Below, piece by piece: positions 32,326-41,550 of a DNA stretch of 64,000 nucleotides; position 1 is the stretch's first letter, and the number at the start of each line of letters is the position of its first letter. The stretch is from NCBI RefSeq assembly GCF_000621705.1, contig NZ_JHXO01000005.1, positions 310,001 through 374,000 of the forward strand, read 5' to 3'. This stretch comes from Prolixibacter bellariivorans ATCC BAA-1284 (GTDB lineage: Bacteria; Bacteroidota; Bacteroidia; Bacteroidales; Prolixibacteraceae). Below the pieces are notes generated by a model that ran no database searches, was not told the DNA's origin, and saw nothing but the letters and a program-made list of their open reading frames with translations. Made by a program: the position numbers and the translations under genes.

Positions 32326-33444
32326 TTAGCTGTCACTTTCATCTATTGTATTCCACCGCTCTTTGAACTGCTGTAAATACTCTCTTCCAAAGACCATCCC
32401 GGTGCCGATGATGCCGCCGAGGAAGATCCAGATAATGAGAATCATCGCCCGTTTGGGTTTCGATTTTTCCAGTGGGACGGATACCGGCTCGATGATGGTG
32501 AAGACTGGCGTATCTTCTTTGACCTGAATTTTGGCCTGCTCCAGTTGTTTGGCCAGCTCGGTATAAACACTCGATAAGAGGTTGTAGTTGCTGTTCAAAC
32601 GTTCCAGTTCGGTTTGTGCCATGGCGGTGGCGACGTTCTTGTTACGGTCGCGGAAACGGGCCAGTCCGTCCTGTGCTTTTTCAAACTGTTTCTTTGTTTC
32701 GTCGTATCGCTGCTGCACGAACTCGAGATTGGCCTTGGCTTTTTTCACCTTGAAATCGGTGATGTATTGCTGCAGCATTTTTTGCGTGTGCTGTGCCAGC
32801 TGTGCGGCAGGCAGCGCTTCGGGCATGTTGCAGGTGAGGGTGACGTAACCGTCTTTGTCGTTGTAGTCGATGGAAACCAGGTCCGCCAGTCTCTTTTGAA
32901 CTTTTCGTTGGTCATCGGTTAACCGGATGGGGCCATTATTATTGGCCGAGATTCCTTCTTCCGGTTTTCCCTTGATGGCTTTGAGGATGACGCCCGGCAG
33001 GCCGATGGTATATTTAATCAACGGATTCGGTTTATCATACTCAGTATAATAATCGAAAAGTGATACCGGATGGTCGATGCCTTTGAAGGTAAGCTTCGTA
33101 TTCATCAGTCCCAGCTGGAAAGGCACACTGGAGATGATTTGCGGATAGACGGCCGGCGTGATGTCGGAAGCTCCACCGATGTTGAGGTTAAAACCTGCCA
33201 TAGCTGCCAGACCGGAAAGACCTCCCAGTTTTGACTGGGCATCGGTTCCCTGTGGCACCATCGTGGTTGTTGCCGTGTATTGCTTGGCGCTGAAGAGCGC
33301 TACCAACAGGCCCAGCACTGCAAATACGGCGACCGTTTTGATGATGGTTTTCCGTCCTTCCCAGAAGGTCTTCGCCAGTTGAATGAGATCGATTTCGTCG
33401 TCGGCAACTTCGGGAGTGGGGGTATGTTGTGATTCTGTTGTCAT
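32326..33444 (-). CDS. Wzz-type chain-length determinant / polysaccharide co-polymerase
   Basis: 372 residues. Topology is N-terminal membrane helix (KTVAVFAVLGLLVALFSA, about 38-55), a long periplasmic part with a coiled-coil region (about 200-320: KKAKANLEFVQQRYDETKKQFEKAQ), and a C-terminal helix (AMILIIWIFLGGIIGTGMVFG, about 332-352). A Wzz family domain is likely at the N-terminus (EIDLIQLAKTFWEGRKTII). There is no kinase domain (no Walker motif), so the tyrosine-kinase part found in Wzc is absent. It controls polymer length together with Wzy. A four-helix gene follows upstream of it in the locus. Confidence 0.88.
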   Translation of the reverse strand: MTTESQHTPTPEVADDEIDLIQLAKTFWEGRKTIIKTVAVFAVLGLLVALFSAKQYTATTTMVPQGTDAQSKLGGLSGLAAMAGFNLNIGGASDITPAVYPQIISSVPFQLGLMNTKLTFKGIDHPVSLFDYYTEYDKPNPLIKYTIGLPGVILKAIKGKPEEGISANNNGPIRLTDDQRKVQKRLADLVSIDYNDKDGYVTLTCNMPEALPAAQLAQHTQKMLQQYITDFKVKKAKANLEFVQQRYDETKKQFEKAQDGLARFRDRNKNVATAMAQTELERLNSNYNLLSSVYTELAKQLEQAKIQVKEDTPVFTIIEPVSVPLEKSKPKRAMILIIWIFLGGIIGTGMVFGREYLQQFKERWNTIDESDS

Positions 33445-33457
33445 TGCAATAATTTAT

Positions 33458-33515
33458 TTAAGTCAAAAGTCAAAAGGAAAAAGTAAGAAGGCAAAAGTCA
33501 AAAGTTAGCTTTTGC
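33458..33515. repeat. AGTCAAAAGTC word tract
   Basis: AAGTCAAAAGTCAAAAGGAA then AAAGTAAGAAGGCAAAAGTC and AAAAGTTAGC. On the 3' side of the four-helix gene at 33505. Complementary-style words lie on the other side (33878-33902). Confidence 0.7.
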
Positions 33516-33882
33516 GGTTGCTTTTTGCTTTTATGATGATACTCGCTAAAATCAATTTTAATTCCTTTGATTCATTTAACAAAGTTTTTAGCTCATTGGC
33601 AAATTCCTCGTCGCGACTGTTGGTTGTTGACTGAATGATTCTTAACCAATAGTTGCTTTCGCGCATTTCCCGATAGGCGATTTCGACTTTATATATAAAG
33701 TCAGCAGTCGATGAAGCAGCTTGAGCCTCTTCATAATTGGCACCTGATGAGGTGGATGATTTTGACAGTTGGTATCGAATAACCTTGAATTCTGTCGATT
33801 CGGGCAATTTCCGAAGAAACTTTATAGCTTTTACCGCAAAGTTGAATAGTCTGTTAGACAGCTCGTTTTCTTTACTTTTCAC
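33505..33882 (-). CDS. Four-helix-bundle protein (S23-like), copy 4
   Basis: 125 residues. Opening MKSKENELSNRLFNFAVKAIKFL; the central LSKSSTSSGANYEEAQAASS is the subfamily form of the signature (SSxGANYEEA), followed by KVEIAYREMRESNYWLRIIQS. It is a different branch of the family from copies 1-3 (which have SIPSNIAEG or similar). Complete. AGTCAAAAGTC and AAGTAAGAAGGC words are on both sides. It sits between the exporter gene (33950) and the chain-length gene (33444). Confidence 0.88.
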   Translation of the reverse strand: MKSKENELSNRLFNFAVKAIKFLRKLPESTEFKVIRYQLSKSSTSSGANYEEAQAASSTADFIYKVEIAYREMRESNYWLRIIQSTTNSRDEEFANELKTLLNESKELKLILASIIIKAKSNRKS

Positions 33883-33949
33883 TTCTTACTTTTGCCTTAA
33901 TCAACTCTTAAACCTTACACCCTATACCCTCTGCCGTTTACCTAATAGT

Positions 33950-36376
33950 TTACAGTTTATTTACTAACGTCACAATGGTTAACGACATGGCGCTGAGGGC
34001 GCTGGATATGCTAATCCACTGGCCTGCTGACATGCCTTCTTTATCGGGGCGGGCCGGAACGATGATTTCGCTGCCGGGTGTTACCTTCGGATAATTCCGG
34101 GCGAAGAAAAGGAACGAATGCGTGGTGGCTGTTGTACCGTTGGGGTAAATGACATACACCTTGCCGCGCCGTGCGCGTGGGACAAAACCTCCGGCCTTGT
34201 TGACGTAGCTTCGCAATGACTTCCCATCTTCAAACGTTTGTGCTACGGGGTTCATTACCCCTCCGGATACCTTGATGGTTTGCATCTTTTTGGGGATGTG
34301 AATTTCATCGCCGGGCATCAGCATCAGGTCAATGTCGCTGCCGGGATTGGCCATGATTTTTTGCAGATCAATTCCGACCAATTGCTTGGGGGTAATGTCC
34401 AGCTTCAGCGTGGTATCTTTTTCCATCAACGCTTTGCGGGCAGCGATTTCCTCTTCGGTTAAACCGGTACTGCGGGTGAGGGTGGCGCCTTTCAGGTAGG
34501 CATCCTGTGTAAAACCTCCGGCCCGGTTGATGATATCGGAAATACGCTCATTCTTGTGAGCAATACTGTAACTACCAGAGTAAACCACTTCGCCGTTAAC
34601 CATTACACTTCCCTGGTCGCGGTAGCCCGGTGCCCGCCGAATGTAAACCTGGTCGAAAGGCTGCAGGACGAAGCCCGCGTCTTTCGGATTCAGCTTCAGG
34701 TTCCGGGGTACCTGGAAGGTGAAGATGTGCGACAGCTGGTTGGTGGTTTCGGCTGCCTCGGAATGGCTGAGCCGGCGCGCGACCTCGATGAATGCTACAT
34801 CGGCATTCTCCTTGAAGCCACCAGCCCGGAAGATCAGATCTTCCAGCGTCATTTTTTCGTTATAAGGAAACTTGCCGGGGTTGAGCACTTCGCCGGTAAT
34901 ATTCACCGTTTGGTTTTCGCGCATCTCGAAGATGGAGCGAATGGTGATCTCGTCGTTGGGCTTGAGGTCCATGTCAAACGTACCTTTCTCTACGTCGCCG
35001 AGGTTGAAGGCGATGTTTTCCCATTCCCAGTTGGCTTTGCGGCGGGAGAGGATGGCTCGGTTACGGAAAGCTTCCTCCTTAGGGCCATCGGCTTTTTTCA
35101 GCAGATCGGAAAGTTTCATGCCTTCCTTCCACTCATACGAGCCTGGGCGGAAAACTGCTCCGTTGATGGTGACCCGGTTGGTGTATCGGTCGAGCAAGGT
35201 GTCGGCTTTCACCATATCACCGTTTTGCATGGCAAATTGGTTGAAATGAGCGTGGTCGACGTCCTGGATGCTCTTTTCCCGTTTGGTATTCCGGGTAACC
35301 GAAAGATTTTGCGTATAGGCGTTTTCGGCAAAACCACCGGCATATTTAATCAGGTTGGCCAGTGTTTCTCCTTTTTTCACTTCGAAAAGGCCGTTGCGTT
35401 TAAAAGCGCCTTCCACATCAATGCGGTTTTCGTAGGTTGGAACCAATAATATGTCCTGATCGCGTAACTGCACATTGGCTTTGGGATTGCCGTTGACCAG
35501 AAAGTCGTATACATCGATGGTGTGAACCACTTTTCCGCCCCGAATCACCTGGATATCCCGGAAAGAACCATTTTCGGTAGGACCGCCCGATAAATACAGG
35601 GCGTTGAATGCCGATGCTGTAGCCGGCAGAGTATAGGTTCCGGGGGCGTTTACGTCGCCAATTACATTGACCTTAATACTGCGAACGGTGCCCATGCTGA
35701 CTTCTGCATAGGTATTGGGATTAGCACCTGAAAGTCCGCTGTAGATACTGATGAGTCGTTTTTGAATCTGTTTGCTGGCCTCTTCGAACGTACGGCCTGC
35801 CACGTATACCGGACCGATATCGGGGATGTTGATGGCTCCGTTTTGGTCGATGCTCAGCTGATAGGTTGCCTGTGAAGCACCCCATATCGTAATAACCATT
35901 TCGTCGCCAATGCCCAACACATAGCTTTTGGGAGTTGGAATATTGACCGAAGGTTCGAAGGTCAAATTCTTCGAATTGAATAATTTGAAACCAAAAACCT
36001 TTTCATTCTCCGGCGTAGGTGATATGGGTGCCTTTACAGATAAGGAGTCGGTTTGTGCTGTTGGCATTTCTGTTGAAGTGTCTCCCTTGTCCGGTTGTTC
36101 TAACCCCGTGCCATTCTGGAGTTCCCGAATTCGCGTCATTAGCTGGTCAACCTGGGCCTGCGATGCACCCCGTGCTTTGGCCAGCGCAATGGCTTGCTCC
36201 TGCGTTAAACCGCGGTCCTGTATCTCCTTCATGATTTTCCGGACCTGGGCGTCGCTCAATTTGCTTACGTCCACTTGCGATGGATTGATATTGCTTTGGG
36301 TCTGCGCCATCCCCTGTGATACCGCTAGGGTCAGCGACAGAACTAACAGGGTGAAAATGGTTTTCAACTTCAACAT
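33950..36376 (-). CDS. Wza-like polysaccharide export outer-membrane protein with SLBB repeats
   Basis: 808 residues, long for the family. Signal peptide MLKLKTIFTLLVLSLTLAVSQGMAQ, then a Gln/Ala-rich helical stretch (NINPSQVDVSKLSDAQVRKIMKE), the Poly_export domain (YVLGIGDEMVITIWGASQATYQL, about 152-190) and five or more SLBB blocks (VNVIGDVNAPGTYTLPATAS, RIDVEGAFKRNGLFEVKKG, VTINGAVFRPGSYEWKEG, VNITGEVLNPGKFPYNEK, VMVNGEVVYSGSYSIAHK, IKVSGGVMNPVAQTFEDG). A C-terminal hydrophobic segment (WISISSALSAMSLTIVTLV). No lipobox cysteine, unlike E. coli Wza. It should form the outer-membrane outlet for the polymer. Confidence 0.92.
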   Translation of the reverse strand: MLKLKTIFTLLVLSLTLAVSQGMAQTQSNINPSQVDVSKLSDAQVRKIMKEIQDRGLTQEQAIALAKARGASQAQVDQLMTRIRELQNGTGLEQPDKGDTSTEMPTAQTDSLSVKAPISPTPENEKVFGFKLFNSKNLTFEPSVNIPTPKSYVLGIGDEMVITIWGASQATYQLSIDQNGAINIPDIGPVYVAGRTFEEASKQIQKRLISIYSGLSGANPNTYAEVSMGTVRSIKVNVIGDVNAPGTYTLPATASAFNALYLSGGPTENGSFRDIQVIRGGKVVHTIDVYDFLVNGNPKANVQLRDQDILLVPTYENRIDVEGAFKRNGLFEVKKGETLANLIKYAGGFAENAYTQNLSVTRNTKREKSIQDVDHAHFNQFAMQNGDMVKADTLLDRYTNRVTINGAVFRPGSYEWKEGMKLSDLLKKADGPKEEAFRNRAILSRRKANWEWENIAFNLGDVEKGTFDMDLKPNDEITIRSIFEMRENQTVNITGEVLNPGKFPYNEKMTLEDLIFRAGGFKENADVAFIEVARRLSHSEAAETTNQLSHIFTFQVPRNLKLNPKDAGFVLQPFDQVYIRRAPGYRDQGSVMVNGEVVYSGSYSIAHKNERISDIINRAGGFTQDAYLKGATLTRSTGLTEEEIAARKALMEKDTTLKLDITPKQLVGIDLQKIMANPGSDIDLMLMPGDEIHIPKKMQTIKVSGGVMNPVAQTFEDGKSLRSYVNKAGGFVPRARRGKVYVIYPNGTTATTHSFLFFARNYPKVTPGSEIIVPARPDKEGMSAGQWISISSALSAMSLTIVTLVNKL

Positions 36377-36859
36377 ATTCAGATTATATGGTTATTTGTA
36401 AATTATTGAACAAATCAAGTAAAAAGTAAGAAGGCAAAAGTAAACTGCTTAAGGTGTATGGTGTAAGGTAAATGGTGATAACCTGAAACCCTCAAATCAA
36501 TGAGTAATGAAAAATTTAATTGGTGTAGGGTTTACGGGATAAGGCGTAAGGAGCGCTCAACCTGAAACCGTCTTAAAACTTACTACTTTAAACTTAACAC
36601 CTAGATTTATTTATTCGTCTTTTCACAGCTTCGCCTCCTCAGTCCCACAATGGATGGGTGAGTCGGGCGAAAATTTGACACGCAGTTAAAATCGAACTAT
36701 AAATCTTGTTCGTTATTAACCTTCAGTGTGCCAGTGATTCATCTGCTTTTGTCTTTGTTCTTTGATTGTAATCCTGCCGTAACACGATTACACGGTCAAA
36801 TGTAATGAATAAAAATATTACTCAAAGTCTGGAACGTAAGGGAATTGTTAAAATTGTGG
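36377..36859. other. Intercistronic leader between the NusG-like gene and wza, no gene seen
   Basis: About 480 bases. Contains AAGTAAAAAGTAAGAAGGC and AGTAAACTGCTTAAGG words (36418-36475), a GGTGTAGGGTTTACGGGATAAGGCG stretch (about 36521-36545) related to the style of the other repeats, and the 21-base tandem repeat immediately after the NusG-like stop (36860-36929). In UpxY systems the antiterminator works on the leader of its own operon, so this gap may hold signal sequence, but I could not identify one. Confidence 0.4.
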
Positions 36860-36929
36860 TGAATGGTCAAAAATTGATGGTGAACGTATCAAAATCTTTG
36901 ATGAATGTGCAAAACTTTTTGATGAACGG
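36860..36929. repeat. 21-base tandem repeat, 3.3 copies, directly after the NusG-like gene
   Basis: Units: TGAATGGTCAAAAATTGATGG (36860-36880), TGAACGTATCAAAATCTTTGA (36881-36901), TGAATGTGCAAAACTTTTTGA (36902-36922), then TGAACGG (36923-36929), ending at the stop codon. Exact 21-base spacing with variable interior. Confidence 0.75.
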
Positions 36930-37448
36930 TTATCGGACAATGGCCAGTTCGGAGATGGGAACTTCTATCATGACGGTGTATCCAACCGGTTGAATACGAA
37001 TACCTACTTTGTTTTTTCCTTTGATTTGAACCAGTTCGCCTTTCATACCCATTAACGGGCCGGAGATAATCTCGACCTGTTCGCCGGGAGTCAGGTCTTC
37101 GCGTGTCAGTTCCACTTTCACTTTGTCCTGGCGGAGCATGCGCTTCAGTGATTCGATGTCTTCATCACGAATCGGTGCTGCTTTGCCTCCGAACGTAATA
37201 TAACATACAACATGGTCGGTTTGCAGCACCCGATCATAATCCTTCCGGGTAATGAGAACGAAGACGTAGCCCGGCATCAGGGGCATTTCCACCAGTTTCT
37301 TGCGATCGCTCCATTGGCGAAGCTTTTTATGGATGGGAAGGTAGGCCTCGATACCTTTTTCGGTGAGAGTTTGCAGCACCTTTTTTTCGGAGCGGCTTTT
37401 CACATAAATGGCATACCATTGTGCCGAAGTTTCTTTTGTGGCTTCCAT
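36930..37448 (-). CDS. UpxY-type NusG paralogue (transcription antiterminator)
   Basis: 172 residues. N-terminal NGN domain (WYAIYVKSRSEKKVLQTLTEKGIEAYLP, LMPGYVFVLI) and C-terminal KOW motif (GEQVEIISGPLMGMKGELV, about 120-140). First gene of the polysaccharide locus; Bacteroides UpxY proteins occupy this place and prevent premature termination in the leader of their own operon. A TAGATTTG -7-like box at 37590-37597 (minus) gives a possible start about 135 bases upstream. Full length. The role is from family knowledge; direct evidence is position and domains. Confidence 0.9.
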   Translation of the reverse strand: MEATKETSAQWYAIYVKSRSEKKVLQTLTEKGIEAYLPIHKKLRQWSDRKKLVEMPLMPGYVFVLITRKDYDRVLQTDHVVCYITFGGKAAPIRDEDIESLKRMLRQDKVKVELTREDLTPGEQVEIISGPLMGMKGELVQIKGKNKVGIRIQPVGYTVMIEVPISELAIVR

Positions 37449-37589
37449 CCCTGGGAAAATTAAGTTGGGTTACTATGCATTAATCGCTGAACCCTGATGA
37501 AACATTTGCTGATGATTTTACTGAATGAATTTTATTCCGAATCAATACATCATTCACATGTCTTTCGTGGTTCGGATTTATTCTGTTTG

Positions 37590-37597
37590 CAAATCTA
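37590..37597 (-). promoter_or_regulatory. Possible -7 box for the capsule operon
   Basis: Minus-strand TAGATTTG matches the Bacteroidetes -7 consensus TAnnTTTG exactly. The expected TTTG -33 element about 19-21 bases upstream is not clear, so this is a partial match. It would give a leader of about 135 bases before the NusG-like start. Confidence 0.35.
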
Positions 37598-38147
37598 AAA
37601 AATCGGATGATAGAGTAGGAAGTTCTGGGCGTATTTTTCGCGAAGGACAAGATGAAAAGTAGAGATTTGAATTGCTGTAATATGTTTAGCGATGGTGGCT
37701 TTGTTGATACGAACAGAATATCGGGAGCGTGCTGCAGAAAAGTATTTAATTCATTTCACTGAATACATGATTATGTAAATTATTCATTCTGAGATCGTCG
37801 ATGAATATGATATTGCAATCTGTGTTTTTGACAAGAAGATGTGCGTTTTTGGGTGGATTTTACCGACTCGAAACGACTTATGTAAAAAAATGTTAATACA
37901 TTTTGCTGTCTTGAATGTGTGTGTATTGTTCATATAATTAGTGTGTTGCGGTTGTTTTATGTCGGGGTGATATATGGTAGAGGAAAGTTTTTTGGGAATA
38001 AATTAAAATTTGTAAAAAAATGTTTAAATTGCCACTGCTAATAAACTAACGAAGCTAACTGAACCAAATATTATGAAGTACAATGAAACGCTGCATCGAC
38101 GTGGCTCATTGTGGTCACGTGTGTTGGAACTAACTGTAGCTTACCCT

Positions 38148-38170
38148 GATCCGTTCCGGGATCGCTTTTT
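38148..38170 (+). terminator. Possible attenuator-like hairpin in the susC leader
   Basis: GATCC (38148-38152) pairs with GGATC (38159-38163) with the loop GTTCCG, followed by GCTTTTT. It lies about 110 bases before the SusC start. Weak stem; could be an attenuator or chance. Confidence 0.3.
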
Positions 38171-38276
38171 CACTTTGAAACTAACTAGTAGTTGTTGATT
38201 GGCCTTGTGCTGTTCGACAAAACTAACAGATACACGCAACAAGTATCCATTTTTTACTAATCTAAATCTATTATCT

Positions 38277-41200
38277 ATGAAAAAATGTAATCTGAGTTCT
38301 GTTCCGGATGGAAATTGGACAAGGAAACTCCTTACCATGCTCCTTCTGTTTGTTTTTATGGCAGGATCAGTCTTTGCGCAAACAAAGACCTTAAGCGGTA
38401 CAGTAACCGGTGAGGACGGAGCACCCATTCCGGGTGTGACTGTCATGGTAAAAGGTACAGCAGTCGGTACCGTTACTGACCTTGATGGTAAATACAACCT
38501 GACTGGTATTCCTGCTGATGCTGAAACATTGGTGGTTTCCTACATTGGTATGAAAACGCAGGAAATCGAAATAGGGAACCAGACCGTCATTAATGCCACT
38601 TTGGCTCCTGATGTTGTAGGAGTAGATGAAGTGGTGGTTGTGGGTTATGGTACTCAGCAGAAGAAATCGTTAACTGGTTCGGTAGCTTCCGTTTCGGCGG
38701 ATGAGCTGCGTGCTGTTCCTGCAGCGAACGCTGCTTCCCGTCTGCAAGGACGTGTTGCCGGTGTAACCATTACGAACGACAACTCTCCTGGTGGTGATGC
38801 CACCGTACGTATTCGCGGTTACGGTACTATTAATAACAACGATCCGTTGTTTGTAATTGACGGAGTACCTACTACCGGTGGTTTGAGCCGCATTAACCCG
38901 AACGATATTGAGTCGATGACTGTATTGAAAGATGCTTCTTCGGCTGCTATTTACGGGGTTCGCGCTGCAAACGGTGTGGTGATTATCACGACTAAACGTG
39001 GTAAAGCCGGTAAGCCGAAAGTGAGCTTCGATGCCCGCTATGGTGTACAACGTACGACCAATAAACTTAACCTGTTGAACACTCAGGAATATGGTGATTT
39101 GGTTTGGATGGTAGCTGCTAACGACAGTTATTTAACCGGTACTACCGTAACACCGAATCATCCGCAGTATGGTAGTGGTGCTTCGCCACAAATTCCGGAT
39201 TATGTCATCCCTACTTTTGCATTTGAAGGTGATCCGAATACCGATCCATCTACTTATAACAATGATGATACGGCTGGAGTACTCAACCTGATTACCCGTG
39301 CGAATAAACAAGGTACTGACTGGTACGGTGAGATTTTCTCTCCGGCTCCTATTCAGGAATATAACCTTGGCGTTTCCGGTGGTACTGACAAGGCTACCTA
39401 TGCTATTAGTCTGGGTTACCTGAACCAGGAAGGTGTAGTTATCCATACAGGTTTTGAGCGTTATTCCATGCGCTCGAATATGGATGCTCAGGTGACCGAT
39501 TGGTTAAAAATTGGTCAGAGTCTGGGCGTTGGTTATACAAAACGGTCCGGTTCGTACGGAACCAATAACGATGAAGGTAACGCTGTTTCGCAGGCTTATC
39601 GTATGCAACCGATTATACCTGTTTATGATATCATGGGTAATTTTGCCGGTACCAAAGCAGCCGGAACCGGTAACGGTGCCAACCCGGTTGCTAACCTGAC
39701 TCGTGACAAGGACGATTGGGGAACTGATTTACGCGTTTTGGCCAATGCTTATATGGAAGTGAAACTAATGAAGGATTTAACTTTCAAGACATTGGGTGGT
39801 GTCGACCTTACTAATGGTCGTAGCAAAAACTACACGATTCGCAATATCGAATTCGCTGAAGCGATTGCTACCAACAGTTTGTCCGAATATCATGGTTACA
39901 CTTTGCAGTGGAACTGGGCAAATACGCTTAATTACAACAAAACCATTGATAATACGCATTACATCAATGTGCTGGTGGGTTCTGAGGCCGTCTCGAACAA
40001 GTATGAGGAGTTCACTGCCGGGCGTAGTAAGTTCTTCTCCAATGATGTGGATTACCGTTACCTGAATGCAGGTGAGGGCGACCAAACCAACGGCGGTTTT
40101 GCTAATGACTGGAAAACATTCTCCTACTTTGGTCGTTTGAATTACGATTATATGCACAAATACCTGCTGGAAGCGGTTGTTCGTCGGGATGCTTCTTCCC
40201 GTTTCGGTGCTGCTAACCGTTGGGGTACTTTTCCGGCATTCTCTGCTGGATGGCGGATTTCAGAAGAAGGTTTCATGGGCGACGTTCCATGGCTGGATGA
40301 CCTGAAACTGCGTGCCGGTTGGGGACAGAACGGTAACGATCAGATTGGTGACTATGATACTTATGCAATTTATAGTGCCAACCGTATTACTTCCTATTAT
40401 TCAATTTCGGGTGACAACACATCTACATCGGCTGGTTTTAACGCCAGTTCACTGGCTAACCCGGATGTGAAGTGGGAAACCACTACCACGACGGACATTG
40501 GTTTGGATATGACCGTTTTGGATAACCGGTTGGAGATCAGTCTTGACTGGTATAACAAGAAAACTGCAGATATGTTATACCCGGTTGCGCTACCAGCTAC
40601 CTATGGTAACGCGAGCCGTCCGAATGTGAATATTGGTGACATGAAAAACACCGGTATCGATGCAATGATTACCTACCACGGAAAAGTAGGAAAGGACTTC
40701 CTTTTCAATATCCGGGCTAATGCGTCTCATTACAAGAATGAGGTGGTAAAACTGAATGATAATGCCGGTGAGGTTCTTTGGGGAGCAACGCTTCGTCAGC
40801 GTACTTATACGCGCTCGGAAGCTGGTCAGCCGATTTCATCTTTCTACGGTTATGAGGTTGTTGGTATTTTCAATAGCTGGGATGAGGCCAATGCCTGGCC
40901 AACTTTCGGTGATTACAACAAACCTGGTCGCTTTAAGTACAAAGATCAGAATGGTGACGGTGTAATTGACGCGGATAATGACCGTACCTATATTGGAAGC
41001 CCGCATCCCGATCTGACTTATGGTTTGAACCTTGACATGACCTATAAGAACTGGGATATGACCATGTTCTTCCAGGGTTCACTTGGAAACGACGTAATCA
41101 ACTACGTAAACCGCTGGATTGACTTTAACAACTTTGCCGGTAACCGTAGTAAAAAGCGTTTGTATGAATCATGGAGTGTTGAGCGTTATGCCAATGGTGA

Positions 41201-41522
41201 AAAGATTTCGTTGCCGATTGCTGAATCAAACGACGAGTCCAGTCAGGATCCGAACAGTTTCTTTGTTGAGGATGGTTCCTATTTCCGTATGAAGGATTTC
41301 CAGTTGGGTTATACATTACCATCGCGTATTGCCAACCGTTGGGGAATTGACCGCCTGCGTGTTTACTTCCAGGCTACCAACTTGTTCACTGTGACCAAAT
41401 ACAGTGGATTGGATCCGGAAATTCGTGATACGGATACTAATGCGGATCAACGCCTTGGTGTAGATGAGGGTATTTATCCGACAGCACAAACCTTCATGTT
41501 TGGTGTGAATCTGAACTTGTAA
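38277..41522 (+). CDS. SusC/RagA-type TonB-dependent outer-membrane transporter
   Basis: 1081 residues from the ATG at 38277 (MKKCNLSSVPDGN), the first start followed by a signal peptide (LLTMLLLFVFMAGSVFAQ); the longer frame to 38199 is not typical. Then a CarboxypepD_reg-like domain (LSGTVTGEDGAPIPGVTVMVKG), a TonB-box-like stretch VDEVVVVGYGTQQKK, the plug domain (GRVAGVTITNDN, PNDIESMTVLKDASSAAIYG), and a 22-strand barrel ending QTFMFGVNLNL. It imports a glycan or similar large substrate with SusD. No ECF/anti-sigma or hybrid regulator genes are visible nearby. Followed 28 bases later by susD. Confidence 0.95.
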   Translation: MKKCNLSSVPDGNWTRKLLTMLLLFVFMAGSVFAQTKTLSGTVTGEDGAPIPGVTVMVKGTAVGTVTDLDGKYNLTGIPADAETLVVSYIGMKTQEIEIGNQTVINATLAPDVVGVDEVVVVGYGTQQKKSLTGSVASVSADELRAVPAANAASRLQGRVAGVTITNDNSPGGDATVRIRGYGTINNNDPLFVIDGVPTTGGLSRINPNDIESMTVLKDASSAAIYGVRAANGVVIITTKRGKAGKPKVSFDARYGVQRTTNKLNLLNTQEYGDLVWMVAANDSYLTGTTVTPNHPQYGSGASPQIPDYVIPTFAFEGDPNTDPSTYNNDDTAGVLNLITRANKQGTDWYGEIFSPAPIQEYNLGVSGGTDKATYAISLGYLNQEGVVIHTGFERYSMRSNMDAQVTDWLKIGQSLGVGYTKRSGSYGTNNDEGNAVSQAYRMQPIIPVYDIMGNFAGTKAAGTGNGANPVANLTRDKDDWGTDLRVLANAYMEVKLMKDLTFKTLGGVDLTNGRSKNYTIRNIEFAEAIATNSLSEYHGYTLQWNWANTLNYNKTIDNTHYINVLVGSEAVSNKYEEFTAGRSKFFSNDVDYRYLNAGEGDQTNGGFANDWKTFSYFGRLNYDYMHKYLLEAVVRRDASSRFGAANRWGTFPAFSAGWRISEEGFMGDVPWLDDLKLRAGWGQNGNDQIGDYDTYAIYSANRITSYYSISGDNTSTSAGFNASSLANPDVKWETTTTTDIGLDMTVLDNRLEISLDWYNKKTADMLYPVALPATYGNASRPNVNIGDMKNTGIDAMITYHGKVGKDFLFNIRANASHYKNEVVKLNDNAGEVLWGATLRQRTYTRSEAGQPISSFYGYEVVGIFNSWDEANAWPTFGDYNKPGRFKYKDQNGDGVIDADNDRTYIGSPHPDLTYGLNLDMTYKNWDMTMFFQGSLGNDVINYVNRWIDFNNFAGNRSKKRLYESWSVERYANGEKISLPIAESNDESSQDPNSFFVEDGSYFRMKDFQLGYTLPSRIANRWGIDRLRVYFQATNLFTVTKYSGLDPEIRDTDTNADQRLGVDEGIYPTAQTFMFGVNLNL

Positions 41523-41550
41523 TTAAAAGGAACTTAAAAAGAATTTGATT

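Larger units (their letters stand above)
37449..38276. other. Divergent intergenic region upstream of the NusG-like gene and susC
   Basis: About 830 bases, AT-rich (for example GTAAAAAAATGTTTAAATTG at 38012-38035). No gene. It should hold the promoters of both directions. I see the -7 candidate at 37590-37597 and a stem (GATCC 38148-38152 with GGATC 38159-38163, then GCTTTTT) in the susC leader. Confidence 0.5.

Noticed and set aside
5047-33902. CRISPR array interpretation of the repeated words
   Set aside because: Repeats are irregular, overlapping and not separated by constant-length unique spacers, and no cas genes are present.
36805-36993. Plus-strand open frame of 62 codons over the NusG-like 3' end
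   Set aside because: It is the reading of the 21-base tandem repeat plus the antisense of the NusG-like gene.
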